A stretch of DNA of 64,000 nucleotides from Streptomyces sp. NBC_01267 (GCF_036241575.1 NZ_CP108455.1:2184501-2248500); one strand, 5' to 3'. Shown: positions 44,270-52,890, counted from the first letter of the stretch. Program-made: numbers and translations. Notes: generated by a model from the sequence alone, not told the origin.

Positions 44270-44716
44270 GTGTCGCCTCTCGGTGTTACTGCTTCTTCGC
44301 ACTCATCGGCATCTGCCGCCATCGTCTACGCGGCGCTCCTGGATGCAGAATCCTGGCCGTTGTGGTCCGCCTACGCCGACGTCGAGTGGGATGTGCCTGC
44401 GGGAGTTGACCGACCGGCGCGCGTGGATGACCTGCGCACCATCCGTTCCTGCACTGGGCGTGTGTGCTGCCGCGAGCGCGTCGTCGAGATGGTTCCCGAC
44501 CAGCGGTTCAGCTACGAACAGGCCGCAGGACTGTTCACCTCTCATCGAGGGTCTGTGGACCTGGCCCGAGCCCCCCATGGCGGCACCGACATCACCTGGT
44601 CAGCGACCTACCGACACACCCTCCCTCTCCTGGACATGCTCAGGAGACGGCGTCTGCAGGTTTGGGTCCACGATCTCGCGTCATACACCAACTCAATCGT
44701 GAGCCGTAACTCCTAG
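44270..44716 (+). CDS. SRPBCC family protein
   Basis: A 148-residue START/Bet v1-like protein: SASAAIVYAALLDAESWPLW near the start, then ERVVEMVPDQRFSYEQ, GGTDITWSATYRH and a C-terminal amphipathic helix. Such proteins bind hydrophobic ligands. The GTG at 44270 is used. Intact cargo gene inside the island, followed closely by an IS5 remnant. The ligand is unknown. Confidence 0.75.
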   Translation: MSPLGVTASSHSSASAAIVYAALLDAESWPLWSAYADVEWDVPAGVDRPARVDDLRTIRSCTGRVCCRERVVEMVPDQRFSYEQAAGLFTSHRGSVDLARAPHGGTDITWSATYRHTLPLLDMLRRRRLQVWVHDLASYTNSIVSRNS

Positions 44717-44731
44717 AACTGCAGCGCAAGT

Positions 44732-45575
44732 TCATGATCCGATCTTCTTGAGGCGCCTCCAGCAGATGAGGCTGCAGCCCAACGAGACCAAGGCGTCGTG
44801 GAGTTCGATGCGTCGGTCCCATCGGACGGCGAGACGTTTGAACTGGTGGAGCAGGGTGAAGGTCTGCTCGACGACGTAGCGGAGCTTGCCCAGGCCCTTG
44901 ATGTTCGGGGCGCCCTTGCGGGAGATGACCGGCGGGATCCCTGCGGCGCCGCAGTTCCCGGCGTACGGCCTTCGAGTCGTACGCCTTGTCGCCCAGGACA
45001 GACTCGGGGTGCCGTCGCGGTCGGCCGAGCCGGCCAGCGACGGGCGGGATGCCATCGACCAGATTAAGGGTCTGGGTGATGTCGTTAACGTTCACCGCAG
45101 TGGCGATGACTTTGAGCGGGGTGCCGCGTCCATCGCAGACCAGGTGGTGTTTGCTGCCCGTCTTCCCTCGGTCGACCGGTGTCGGCGCACTCTTTTCCGC
45201 GCGGATGTGGGAACCATCCACGCAGGCCCGGGACCAATCGAGTTCGCCGACCGCGTTCAGCTCTGCGAGCAGAACCTGATGCAGCCGGTCGAAGACCCCC
45301 GCCTCCTGCCACCGGTCCAGACGGCCGCCAGCACGTCTGACCCGAGCCGAACTCCAACTCCAGCGGTAGTAGTTGCCACGCCATGTCGTTGTAGAGGACG
45401 GAACAGGATGTCCTGTAGGCAGAGCCGATCCGGCACCGGTCTCGGCCCCGGCGACCGCTCCGGCCAAGGAGGCAGGAGCGGCTCAATCAGCGCCCACAAG
45501 TCGTCGTCCACGATCCACGGCCGATTACTCACACCATCACGAACGACCGAATCTTCACACCGGGCACGGACAACC
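44732..45575 (-). pseudogene. IS5-family transposase, frameshifted
   Basis: Minus-strand reading starts near RPWIVDDDLWALIEPLLPP, then changes frame at least three times: to SVLYNDMAWQLLPLELEFGS, then to FDRLHQVLLAELNAVGELDW with DGSHIRA and GDKAYDSK, then back to ISRKGAPNIKGLGKLRYVVE and LICWRRLKKIGS. All three DDE positions are present but in different frames, so the gene is dead unless the shifts are sequencing errors. CATGATC-containing ends occur near 44733 and 45590. Confidence 0.85.
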
Positions 45576-45616
45576 AGCACGTTTCGCCAAGATCATGTTA
45601 CGAGCGCAAAGCGTAA

Positions 45617-46072
45617 TCAGCGACTGGTCGAGCGAGACCAGTATTCACGGATCAAAGCCAACTTCTGCTCAAGTGCGGCATCGTACCGTTTGCTAGTGAA
45701 GGTGCCGGGGACGGTAAGCGATCTTCCGCTGACCCGAACAACGCGTACGTCCCACCATTCAAAGCTACGTGACTGGTGACGCCGCTTCTCGATCTGCGCT
45801 ATCTCGACCCAGGGTATCGGCCTCCGGCTCACAAGGGTCCGGAAAACTAGATGGTCAGAAGTAAGGAGCGACCTGCCGTATCCGCGCTTGACCATAGTGG
45901 AAAGCGCGATCAACCAGAACACGGCTACACCTCCGATCCACCACCAGGGCACCGTAGGCTCAGATAGTGACATCACCGCCGCTAGACCAGCACATATAAG
46001 CGTCAATCCGGCAATTCTCCACCAGATCTTACGCCGTCCGGCAGTGTCGAGAGTGATCCATGCATTGGTCAT
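45617..46072 (-). CDS. membrane protein with bacterial PH-like domain
   Basis: A 151-residue protein with two close membrane helices (about residues 18-36 and 44-60: LTLICAGLAAVMSL, WWIGGVAVFWLIAL). A beta-rich PH-like domain follows: RSLLTSDHLVFRTLVSRRPIPWVEIAQIEKR, then WWDVRVVRVSGRSLTVPGTF. The full length is intact, with ATG 46072. The function is unknown. It is cargo between two IS elements. Confidence 0.7.
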   Translation of the reverse strand: MTNAWITLDTAGRRKIWWRIAGLTLICAGLAAVMSLSEPTVPWWWIGGVAVFWLIALSTMVKRGYGRSLLTSDHLVFRTLVSRRPIPWVEIAQIEKRRHQSRSFEWWDVRVVRVSGRSLTVPGTFTSKRYDAALEQKLALIREYWSRSTSR

Positions 46073-46190
46073 ACTCGTGATGCTACAGAAACGGGCGACT
46101 GTTCAGTCTCGACTTTCGTGACGGCCCGTCGGTTTCTTCGATGGGCCGTTCCGCCTGTTGTTCGGGCTGTAGGCGGCCGGGCTTTGGGCC

Positions 46191-47692
46191 AAGGCCGTGA
46201 AGTTACGGGCTGATCGTGGGCGTCAAGATGTTGATGCTGAGGGTGGCCGTGTAGCTGCGTCGGTCGACCTTGAGGCTCTTGTACGCGTACCGGGACAAGG
46301 GCCGTTTCACTGCGCGAGGGCTGATGCGGAGGCGGCGGGTGGGCATGAGCTGGTCCAGGACGGCTCGGCCGATCGTTCCGACGAGGTCGATGGCGGTGTC
46401 GGCGATGATGCCCGCGGCCTGAACGATCTGATCGCGGGCGCATCGAAGCGCGACGCTGAAACTGCCGCGGTCCGGGTCCGTTCCGGGTGTGGTCTCGGTG
46501 GCGTCGGCGATCGCGATCCGCAGGACCTGGTAGGCACTGAGCAGGGCGTAGACCTCCTGGGCGATGCCGGCCCAGGTCTTCGAGCGCAGGACCCGGCGGC
46601 CCAGCATGGACTTCTTGATCGCGAAGTAGGCGCTCTCCACTTCCCACCTTTCGTGATACAGGCTGACCAGGTCGGATGCTGGGTAGCGGTGGTGGTCAAG
46701 GAGGTTGGTGGCCAGTCGGTAGAGCCCGGTCTGACGGCCCCGGCTGGTGGTGATGGTGATCTCGCACTCGATGATGCGGACCTCGAGGGCGCCGAAGCGG
46801 GAGAGGTAGGAGCCGTCGTCGAAGCGGGCCAGGACCGGTGGCTTGCGGGCGGCCGAGAGGCGAGCCAGGAACGCGGCCTCGGTGGCGGCGACCGCAGCCA
46901 GGAAACGGATTGCCGGAGAAACCCCGGTCCAGCAGGACGATCATCCCGGCGTGCAGGGAACGCGTCAGCCGCTTGCCGTAGACGGTCTCTCCGCTGGAGC
47001 GGGGGTCCGAAGGCGGCGTCCAGGACCGCGCGGGTGCCGCAGGCCACCAGGGTGGTCAGGCAGATCTGCGGGTAGCCGGAGGCTGCGTACTGGTTGGTGC
47101 CCTTGCCGAGTCGGGCCCGGTGCAGCGGGCTGTCGGGGACATCGAGGCAGGTGCCGTCGATCGCGACGGTCAGCAGACCTTTGAAACGGGCGCCGGCGGT
47201 ACGGATCGCCGTGGCCGGCCCGCGCAGCAGGTCGAACAGGGCCTGCATCGGGCGGACACCCAGATGGGTCCGGGCGTCCCAGAGCGCGGGGCCGGTGACC
47301 TTCACGACCCGGTATCGCCTCCAGTGCGGCAGTGAGCTTGCGCCAGACGGCCAGGTAGCCGCAGTCCTCGAACAGGGCTGCGGCTAACAGCAGGTAGACC
47401 ACGACCCGGGCGGGGATCTTCCGCAGCCGTTGCTGGACGGCACCCGTCTCGGTAAGGGCCGCATCGACCATCTCGAACGGGACGATCTGGTAGGTGCCCG
47501 GGGGCGAACAGGCCCTTAGTTACCATGATTTCACGCGTGATGACACACTGATCGGACAGCGGAGCCTCCGGTGCTGTGAACGGCTGTCTTGGTCGACTGC
47601 CAGTTCTACCGGGGCTCCGCTTCTCACATACGAGAACGCGGCAGATCAGAGCACAATCGCCAACCCACCCGGAGCCGTAACTTCACGGCCTT
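46191..47692 (-). mobile_element. IS4-family insertion sequence, about 1502 bp
   Basis: 18-bp perfect terminal inverted repeats (AAGGCCGTGAAGTTACGG at 46191-46208; complement at 47675-47692) are flanked by a 12-bp direct duplication GGGCTTTGGGCC (46179-46190 and 47693-47704). Length, repeats and 12-bp duplication fit the IS4 family. The transposase is frameshifted. Confidence 0.9.
46203..47526 (-). pseudogene. IS4-family transposase, frameshifted
   Basis: The minus-strand reading starts at MVTKGLFAPG (47526), continues in other frames as MVDAALTETGAVQQRLRKIP, FKGLLTVAIDGTCLDVPDSP (first Asp), MIVLLDRGFSGN (second Asp) and YHERWEVESAYFAIKK (the Y-R-E-K signature with Glu), and ends LSINILTPTISP. 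Several single-base shifts break it. Given its perfect ends, a non-autonomous or recently inactivated copy is likely. Confidence 0.85.
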
Positions 47693-47741
47693 GGGCTTTG
47701 GGCCGCCCGGCTGGCGCGGCGGGGCGGGAGCTGGGTTCGAT

Positions 47742-47952
47742 GGTTCCGGTCGAGGTGGTGCTGTTCGCAGGGGCGGTAAATGCTGGTCAGCTGAGGTTTG
47801 GGAGAACTTCGAGCTGCGCAAGAGCGTTGATGATCACGTCGGTCCAGGTTCGGGACCTTTCCCAGATCGAGCGCCCCGAGGCCGACAGGCATCAGTGCCA
47901 CAGATGCCAGCCAGTTCCCGTCCCTGCGGACAGCACCACCTCGACCGGAACC
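47742..47952. mobile_element. possible MITE or IS relic with 31-bp inverted repeats
   Basis: Arms GGTTCCGGTCGAGGTGGTGC... at 47742-47772 and its complement at 47922-47952, with one mismatch over 31 bp, enclose about 150 bp without a gene. The size (211 bp) and structure suit a miniature transposable element. No clear target duplication was found. The surrounding 47705-48152 holds no gene. Confidence 0.5.
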
Positions 47953-48152
47953 AGTCGCTCAACGCCCTCCACCATGACCGACGGCCGAGTCATCAACCCT
48001 GCCATCAACAGCCGGAACAATCGAAACGGCCCGCCGTGGAAACCGACGGACCGTGACGAAAGATCGAGATTAATGTGCCGTGATCGAAACCCTGGCACCT
48101 CTTGCATGGTTCCGCCAGTTGAACTGTTGGAACCATCGCAGGTTATGACTAA

Positions 48153-48877
48153 TTAATAGTCGTCCTCTGTGCGGGAGTGGCCAAGATTCCCTCCCGTCAG
48201 AGTTCCGATTCCGGCAAAGGCTACAGAGGCACCATCGGAAACACGTCCGATACCGCGCATACCTCCCTCATACGCTGATTGAAGTACCTCGCGACCGAAA
48301 CCTCCTGCACTCGGAACGGCACTAAGCGAATCTGCCGATTTTGCGAGAGCAGCCCCGCCCCCAGCCAGCCCGAAGCTTACAGCGCCAATCGCGCAACTTC
48401 CCCATTGCTTAGAGAAACACGCGTCAGCTGTGGTGACGGCAGCAAGCGCAAATCCAGCTGCCACTATCCATCCGACTGGCGTGATCATAGCGGCCACGCC
48501 AAGCACCACGCCGATCCCTCCCAGGAGCGTGCTGTGCTCCTGCATGAACCCGTGTGCCGCGCTGACTCCCTTCTTCACCCATCCGAAGATGCCGTCCTTC
48601 TTGCGGCGTTCAGCTTCGGCTTTTTTCTTGGCCCGAGCGTTGGCCTGCGCCTTCATCATGTTATTGGTCTTAGATTTCCGATGCGCTGTCGCCTTCGAGG
48701 TGTTCGAGGAGCAGCTTGCCGATTGGCTGCCGCCGTAGCAGTAGCGGGGCGCGTCGATAGCGGCTGCGAGCTGTTTGGAGCGTGCGCGTCCGGCTTTGCT
48801 GTTGTGGTCGGGCTGTTCGGATGCGCAGCTGGCGGACATGTTGCCGGTGTAGCAGTTGGGTCTGATGCAGGGTTGGG
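48153..48877 (-). pseudogene. truncated membrane protein, polymorphic-toxin-like, cut by IS3
   Basis: The minus-strand frame begins in the IS end and continues as a C-terminal fragment. A Cys/Ser-rich segment (NCYTGNMSASCASEQ; YCYGGSQSASCSS) is followed by a Lys/Arg-rich coiled helix (MMKAQANARAKKKAEAERRK), then GIFGWVKKGVSAAHGF and two or three glycine-rich hydrophobic helices (LLGGIGVVLGVAAMITPVGW). It resembles regions of Rhs-type proteins, but the identification is weak. The 5' part is missing. Confidence 0.5.
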
Positions 48878-48889
48878 TGACAAGTTCAG

Positions 48890-49768
48890 TCACGCGGCCT
48901 GGAGGGCCGGTGTGGTCATGACGGTTTCGAATTCGACAGGGGTCAGTCGGCCGAGTGCGGCTTGTCGACGGCGCCGGTGGTAGGTCTTCTCGATCCAGGT
49001 CACGATGGCGATCCGCAGTTCCTGGCGGGTGGCCCACGTGCGGCGGTCGAGGACGTTCTTCTGCAGCAGGCTGAAGAAGGACTCCATGGCTGCGTTGTCG
49101 CCCGCCGCGCCGACCCGTCCTATCGAGCCGACGATCTGGTGGTGGCCGAGTGCGCGGACGAATTTCCGGGACCGGAACTGCGACCCGCGATCGCTGTGCA
49201 GGACGCACCCGGCGACGCTGTCACGCCGGGCAACAGCGTTGTCCAGGGCGGCGACGGCCAGGCGGGACTTCATCCGCTCGTCGATCGAGTAGCCCACGAT
49301 CCTCTTGCTGAAGACGTCCTTGATCGCGCAGAGATACAGCTTCCCTTCCGCTGTGGGATGTTCGGTGATGTCGGTGAGCCAGAGCCTGTTCGGGCCATCC
49401 GCGGTGAAGTCGCGGCGGACGAGGTCGTCGTGCACCGGCGGACCGGACTTCTTGACCCTGCCGCGTTTTTTGCCGAACACGCTCCACCAGCGGTTGTCCC
49501 GGCAGATCCGCCACGCGGTCCGGTCCGCCATGCCGGCTCCCGTGACTCGTGCTTCGTCAGCCAGGAAGCGGTAACCGAACTCCGGGTCCTCGCGGTGGGC
49601 GTCGAACAACGCGTTTGAGCGATACGCCTCCTCGACCGCAGCGTCGGTCACCGGCTTGTCGAGCCAGCGATAGTAGGGCTGTCTGGCGAGCTTCAGGACC
49701 CGGCACGCGACCGTGACGGGAACCCCGTCCACGGCCAGCTCCCTTACGAGCGGGTAGATCCTTTTCCC
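48890..49768 (-). CDS. IS3-family transposase OrfB (made by -1 frameshift)
   Basis: The integrase part of a fused transposase: GKRIYPLVRELAVDGVPVTV, then the DDE residues in LWLTDITEHPT, VLHSDRGSQFRS and NAAMESFFSLLQKN. Its reading frame is -1 relative to orfA. It has no good start of its own before 49768, so it is expected as an OrfAB fusion produced at the heptamer G-GGA-AAA (49762-49768). Full length and undamaged. Confidence 0.88.
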   Translation of the reverse strand, partial: GKRIYPLVRELAVDGVPVTVACRVLKLARQPYYRWLDKPVTDAAVEEAYRSNALFDAHREDPEFGYRFLADEARVTGAGMADRTAWRICRDNRWWSVFGKKRGRVKKSGPPVHDDLVRRDFTADGPNRLWLTDITEHPTAEGKLYLCAIKDVFSKRIVGYSIDERMKSRLAVAALDNAVARRDSVAGCVLHSDRGSQFRSRKFVRALGHHQIVGSIGRVGAAGDNAAMESFFSLLQKNVLDRRTWATRQELRIAIVTWIEKTYHRRRRQAALGRLTPVEFETVMTTPALQAA

Positions 49769-50052
49769 GGCAAATACGCCTGCGACAGGTAGGCCGCAGC
49801 CCGGCGCAGGACCTCGTTCTCCTGCTCCAGCAGCTTGATCCGCCGACGTGCTTCGCGCAGTTCCGTGCTCTCCTGGCCGGTCGTACCGGGCTTCGTCCCG
49901 GCGTCGCCGTCCGCCCGGCGCATCCACTTCCACAGCGTCATCGCGTGAACGCCGAAGTCGGCGGCCACCTGCTCGACCGTCACACCCGGGGCGCGGTTCC
50001 TCGCGACCCGCACGACATCCTCGCGGAACTCTTCCGGATAAGGCTTGGGCAC
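49744..50052 (-). CDS. IS3-family transposase OrfA
   Basis: A 102-residue DNA-binding protein: MPKPYPEEFREDVVRVARNR, helix-turn-helix VTVEQVAADFGVHAMTLWKW, and leucine-zipper-like helix LREARRRIKLLEQENEVLRR. GTG 50052 follows GGGAAGG. It overlaps orfB by 25 bp, with the slippery site inside. Confidence 0.9.
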   Translation of the reverse strand: MPKPYPEEFREDVVRVARNRAPGVTVEQVAADFGVHAMTLWKWMRRADGDAGTKPGTTGQESTELREARRRIKLLEQENEVLRRAAAYLSQAYLPGKGSTRS

Positions 50053-50101
50053 AGCGACATCCTTCCCACCTGCCCTACAGGGCAAGCCAGTTCAGATGTC
50101 A

Positions 50102-50458
50102 CCCGATCGTGCATCAGACCCCTGAGCGCGGGTCGACTCGTCCCTGACGTAGCTCGCGCCCTCGGTGACCGGAGCATCCCCGCAGGCGCAGGTCGCCCAC
50201 GGGGCACCTGGTCGACCCCAATATCTGCCGGCGCGGAACCGGCGCCCTTCGGAGCAACCCTGACGGAGAGCGAGGGCGACAGCCCAATCACTCAACTCTC
50301 GAAACGAGGCGGGTGGGACGCCCCATCACGCATCCCACGGAGGCGCCACGACAAAAGCCCAGGTCACAGCAGCCAAAGACTCATCCGCCACACGCGAGGA
50401 CGCACACTCGCCACACCCCCGTTAGGCGTCCGCCACACGCAAAACAGCCCCCGAAAAA
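50102..50458. other. island end region with one decayed CRISPR-like repeat
   Basis: No gene is supported. At 50171-50198, GGAGCATCCCCGCAGGCGCA... resembles a type I-E repeat (about 20 of 28 positions). It is closer to the GGAGCATCC variant known from other Streptomyces arrays than to the intact repeats here. Confidence 0.4.
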
Positions 50459-50525
50459 CACGTTTCCCCAGGTCAGAACGATTCTGCCTGGGGATACTCG
50501 GTGGGGCGGGTGGGACTCGAACCCA
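50459..50525. repeat. direct repeat, probable attachment site (att, right), with tRNA terminator
   Basis: Matches 43488-43554 over 67 bp; the final 27 bp (50499-50525) are identical and cover 24 nt of the tRNA 3' end. The first part forms a hairpin (CCCCAGG-CAGAA with TTCTG-CCTGGGG, 50467-50494), probably the terminator of the tRNA gene. Confidence 0.75.
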
Positions 50526-50575
50526 CGGCCGACGGATTATGAGTCCGCTGCTCTAACCGGCTGAGCTACCGCCCC
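50502..50575 (-). tRNA. tRNA with CAU anticodon (elongator Met or Ile2)
   Basis: 74 nt. A 7-bp acceptor stem GGGGCGG/CCGCCCC, D-arm AGCTCAGCCGGTTAGAGC, anticodon loop CTCATAA and T-arm GTGGGTTCGAGTCCCAC. CAU could be elongator Met or lysidine-modified Ile; the two cannot be separated here with certainty. No encoded CCA. Its 3' end is the inferred integration site of the island. Confidence 0.93.
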
Positions 50576-50721
50576 TTTACGGCGTGGCGCGCACACCTGT
50601 GCGCGCCGTCTGCCGCAGCATAGCCGCTCATACGATCTCCTGCCTCGGATGGTCGGCTTCGCCTGACCATGAGGACTGCGCTGCAGGCCGGGCGGTTCCA
50701 CCAGGGTGGGAAAGACACACG

Positions 50722-50745
50722 AAAAAGGGCCCCGGGGGGCCCTCT
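50722..50745 (-). terminator. terminator of the tRNA-Asn pair
   Basis: On the minus strand a GGGCCCC/GGGGCCC stem is followed by TTTTT, 12 bp beyond the first-position tRNA-Asn 3' end. A classical factor-independent terminator, unusual for this genome in having a clear U-tract. Confidence 0.85.
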
Positions 50746-50756
50746 TCCGTCATGTG

Positions 50757-50829
50757 CTCCCCCGACTGGACTCGAACCAGTAACCCTCCGGTTAACAGCC
50801 GAATGCTCTGCCAATTGAGCTACAGGGGA
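50757..50829 (-). tRNA. tRNA-Asn (GUU)
   Basis: 73 nt. Acceptor TCCCCTG, D-arm AGCTCAATTGGCAGAGC, anticodon loop CTGTTAA (GUU) and T-arm ACTGGTTCGAGTCCAGT. Nearly identical to the neighbouring copy; the anticodon and variable arms differ by a few bases. Confidence 0.96.
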
Positions 50830-50834
50830 CCGCG

Positions 50835-50907
50835 CTCCCCCGACTGGACTCGAACCAGTAACCTGCCGGTTAACAGCCGGCTGCTCTGCCAATTGAGCTA
50901 CAGGGGA
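50835..50907 (-). tRNA. tRNA-Asn (GUU), second copy
   Basis: 73 nt, 5 bp from the other tRNA-Asn, so both come from one transcript. Anticodon GUU in a CGGCTGTTAACCG arm. The intact acceptor and T-arms match the first copy. Confidence 0.96.
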
Positions 50908-51074
50908 TTGCTCTTTGCACCGAACGTACCCGTCCGAACGATCCCGGGGGGCGTGTGCTCGCTGCGACACATACATTAGCGCAAGCAGGGGGGTGCTCCG
51001 CCAATCGGTTCCGCCCCGGGTGATCACGCGCGTTGCCGGGTAGGCGGGCAGCACCGGCACAAGGGAAGGCAGCC

Positions 51075-51374
51075 ATGCGGTACAAGCTGACGTTCGTCGT
51101 TGGACTCGCTCTCGGATACGTGATCGGCACACGGGCCGGGCGGGAGCGTTACGAGCAGTTGAAGAAGTCCGCCCGCCAGGTCGCGGAGAACCCCGCCGTG
51201 CGCAACGCCGCCGAGGCCGCAGCGCAGAACGGGCGGGATGTCGCGGGCAAGGCTCTCCACACGGTGAGCGAGAAGGTCGGGGACCGGATGCCCGAAGCGA
51301 TGGCCCAGCGGGTCCGCTCGCTGCGGGAGCGCAACGGCGCCGTGGAGGACGACTGGGGCACCACCAACACCTGA
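51075..51374 (+). CDS. YtxH-like small membrane-anchored protein
   Basis: A 99-residue protein. The N-terminal helix LTFVVGLALGYVIGTRAGRERYEQL combines a short membrane segment with the YtxH-like GTRAGRERYE motif. The rest is an amphipathic helix (SARQVAENPAVRNAAEAAAQ). The ATG at 51075 follows AAGGGAAGG. The function is unknown; YtxH is a general-stress family in Bacillus. It lies 30 bp before the kinase gene. Confidence 0.85.
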   Translation: MRYKLTFVVGLALGYVIGTRAGRERYEQLKKSARQVAENPAVRNAAEAAAQNGRDVAGKALHTVSEKVGDRMPEAMAQRVRSLRERNGAVEDDWGTTNT

Positions 51375-51404
51375 CGTTCCGGTTGTACGGCACAATCGGT
51401 CCGC

Positions 51405-52850
51405 ATGGGGATAGTCGCCGGTCTTGACAGCTCTTCCGCGTTCACGCGCATCGTCGTCTGCGACGCGGACACAGGTGCCGTGCTGCGGCAGGGGTACGCG
51501 CCGCACCCGATCGACCCGAAGGTGTACGAGGTCGATCCGCAGGCCTGGCTGCTCTCGCTCGGCGAGGCGGCGGCCGGAGGCCTCCTGGAGGGCGTGCAGG
51601 CCATCGGCGTCTCCGCGCAGCAGCACGGTCTGGTGCCGCTGGACCGGCAGGGCAATCTCGTACGTCCCGCGCTGGTCGGCAACGACAAGCGGGCGCAGGT
51701 CGCCGCGGCGGATCTGATCGACTCGCTCGGCGGCCGGTCCGCGTGGGCCGAGGCCGTCGGGTCCGTACCGCAGTCCGCGCAGCCGGTGGCGAAGCTGCGC
51801 TGGCTGGCGAAGCACGAGCCGGAGGCCGCCGCGCAGGTCGCCGCCCTGCTCCAGCCGCACGACTGGCTGGTGTGGCAGCTCCTGGGCCGCCCCGCCCGGC
51901 GGATCACCGACCGGGGCGCGGCCTCGGGTACCGGCTACTGGTCGGCGGCGACCGGCGCCTACCGTCCCGACCTGGTGGAGCTGGCACTCGGTCACCCGGC
52001 CGCGCTGCCCGAGGTGCTCGGCCCGTCCGACACGGCGGGGACCACCCCCGAAGGGCTGCTGATCTCCGCCGGGACGGGCGAGACGATGGCCGCCGCGTTC
52101 GGGCTCGGGGTCGCGGCCGGGGACGTGGTCGTGTCGCTGGGCGCTTCGGGTTCGGTGATGGCGGTGCATCACGAGGCGCTGGCCGACCCGTCCGGGATGA
52201 TCACGTCTTTCGCCGACGCGACCGGCATGCATCTGCCCGTCGTGCATACGCTCAACGCCGTACGGGCCCTGCGCGGCACCGCCGAGCTGCTCGGGGTCGA
52301 GGATCTGGAGGCCCTTTCGGCCCTCGCGCTGACCTCCACCCCCGGCTCCTCCGGACTCGTACTCCTGCCGTACCTGGAGGGCGAGCGCACCCCCGACCTG
52401 CCGCACACCGCGGGGACCCTGTCCGGGCTGCGGCGTGAGTCGATGAAGCGTGAGCATCTGGCGCGGGCCGCCTTCGAGGGCATGCTCTGTTCACTGGCCG
52501 ACGCGATGGACGTACTCCGGGACCGCGGCGTCGAGGTGCGCCGGGTGTTCCTGCTGGGCGCCGCCGCCGAACTGCCCGCCGTCCGGGCCGCGGCGCCCGG
52601 GATCTTCGGGGCGCAGGTCGTCGTACCGCAGCCCGCCGACTACGCCGCGGTCGGCGCCGCGAGGCAGGCCGCGTGGGCTCTCGGGGTCTCCCGGGGAACG
52701 CTGGACGCGAAGACCCCGCCCGCCTGGCAGGGCGCGGCGGCGCAGGTGCTCGAACCGGGCGAGGAACTGGCGGTGGGGCAAGCCGTGCGTAAGCAGTACG
52801 CAGCCACCCGTGACCAGATCCATCCGGGAGCCTTCGGCGAGCCGTCCTGA
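51405..52850 (+). CDS. FGGY-family carbohydrate kinase (xylulokinase-like)
   Basis: A 481-residue sugar kinase with two actin-like domains: VAGLDSSSAFTRIVVCD (phosphate-1), GVSAQQHGLVPLD (substrate loop typical of xylulokinases), HDWLVWQLLG, TDRGAASGTGYW, then LGASGSVM and LLPYLEGERTPDLP in the second domain. It phosphorylates a pentulose or related sugar using ATP. No isomerase is nearby, so the substrate is not settled. Confidence 0.9.
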   Translation: MGIVAGLDSSSAFTRIVVCDADTGAVLRQGYAPHPIDPKVYEVDPQAWLLSLGEAAAGGLLEGVQAIGVSAQQHGLVPLDRQGNLVRPALVGNDKRAQVAAADLIDSLGGRSAWAEAVGSVPQSAQPVAKLRWLAKHEPEAAAQVAALLQPHDWLVWQLLGRPARRITDRGAASGTGYWSAATGAYRPDLVELALGHPAALPEVLGPSDTAGTTPEGLLISAGTGETMAAAFGLGVAAGDVVVSLGASGSVMAVHHEALADPSGMITSFADATGMHLPVVHTLNAVRALRGTAELLGVEDLEALSALALTSTPGSSGLVLLPYLEGERTPDLPHTAGTLSGLRRESMKREHLARAAFEGMLCSLADAMDVLRDRGVEVRRVFLLGAAAELPAVRAAAPGIFGAQVVVPQPADYAAVGAARQAAWALGVSRGTLDAKTPPAWQGAAAQVLEPGEELAVGQAVRKQYAATRDQIHPGAFGEPS

Positions 52851-52860
52851 TGCGGTCGTC

Positions 52861-52890
52861 TTGACCTGTCCTTGAGGAAAACAGTTAGTT
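52861..52890 (+). promoter_or_regulatory. candidate promoter of the ABC exporter operon
   Basis: TTGACC (52861-52866), an 18-bp spacer and TTAGTT (52885-52890), 68 bp before the GTG start. It fits a vegetative sigma promoter. Confidence 0.5.

Larger units (their letters stand above)
48878..50101 (-). mobile_element. IS3-family insertion sequence (second, different from the first)
   Basis: The ends are imperfect inverted repeats beginning TGACA (left TGACAAGTTCAG; right complement TGACATCTGAACTGG). Encloses orfA and orfB in overlapping frames with a slippery heptamer. No clear target duplication; the flanks read GGG and CCC, so the exact ends are uncertain by a few bases. Confidence 0.82.

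Noticed and set aside
43411-50458. An integrase gene for the tRNA-bounded element
   Set aside because: All DDE enzymes found belong to IS3, IS4 or IS5 elements; no tyrosine or serine recombinase motifs were seen.
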